Assembly: GCF_021917145.1 (NCBI RefSeq)
Contig: NC_061075.1
Location: forward strand, 1,850,215 to 1,914,214
Direction: 5' to 3'
DNA length: 64,000 bases
Origin: Hypomesus transpacificus
Lineage: Eukaryota; Chordata; Actinopteri; Osmeriformes; Osmeridae
Under the pieces are notes generated by a model. It did no database searches and had not been told where the DNA came from. It saw only the letters and a program-made list of their open reading frames with translations. The translations under genes and the position numbers were made by a program. Shown in pieces: positions 63,984 through 64,000 of the stretch (its first letter is position 1; each line of letters starts with the position of its first letter).

Positions 63984-64000
63984 CTGTGAGAGAGAAATAC

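Overview
The window is nuclear DNA from a bony fish. It has spliced vertebrate genes with GT-AG introns, teleost-type Tc1/mariner transposons, long CT/GA/GT microsatellites and fish-like protein sequences. I cannot name the species. The gene set resembles human chromosome 20 (ZNFX1, DDX27 and UBE2C from 20q; SNRPB from 20p), so this is probably a teleost chromosome segment descended from that block.

Layout. Positions 1-25,100 form a gene-poor flank. It holds simple repeats, a few short palindromes, possible conserved non-coding elements and one complete Tc1-like transposon with an uninterrupted DD34E transposase (17,845-19,505). Positions 25,140-36,730 hold znfx1 on the minus strand (14 coding exons, 1,894 aa). 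Its promoter shows an ISRE and a TATA box. Positions 36,870-48,370 hold ddx27, also minus (21 coding exons, about 830 aa). One ddx27 intron carries a Tc1 element interrupted by a solo LTR, and that composite has been tandemly duplicated with no difference seen between the copies. Positions 48,930-51,370 hold snrpb, minus (7 coding exons, 237 aa), with three related C/D-box snoRNAs of SNORD119 type in three of its introns. Positions 52,300-59,680 hold an rnf182-like membrane RING E3 gene on the plus strand, with its coding region in one exon and a likely non-coding first exon 5.3 kb upstream. Positions 61,100-62,930 hold a plus-strand two-exon gene of the RGS9BP/RGS7BP family. Positions 62,940-64,000 hold ube2c on the minus strand, running off the right edge.

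Functions. ZNFX1 is an interferon-inducible RNA helicase-type sensor, DDX27 a ribosome-biogenesis helicase and SNRPB a spliceosomal Sm core protein. The snrpb introns also carry predicted 28S rRNA methylation guides. RNF182-like is a ubiquitin ligase, the RGS9BP-like protein anchors R7-type RGS proteins, and UBE2C is the APC/C E2. They share a chromosomal block, not a pathway. znfx1, ddx27 and snrpb lie head-to-tail on one strand with little space between them. The rgs9bp-like and ube2c genes are convergent, with polyadenylation signals 32 bp apart.

I found no wholly new biological system. The observations most worth a second look are the three-copy snoRNA set, the LTR-in-Tc1 tandem duplication, the hAT-type foldback element with a telomere-like core, the inverted repeat at the ddx27 5' end, and the RGS9BP-like protein with a cysteine-rich tail in place of a membrane anchor. 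Gene boundaries come from splice-site and reading-frame consistency; transcript ends are inferred.
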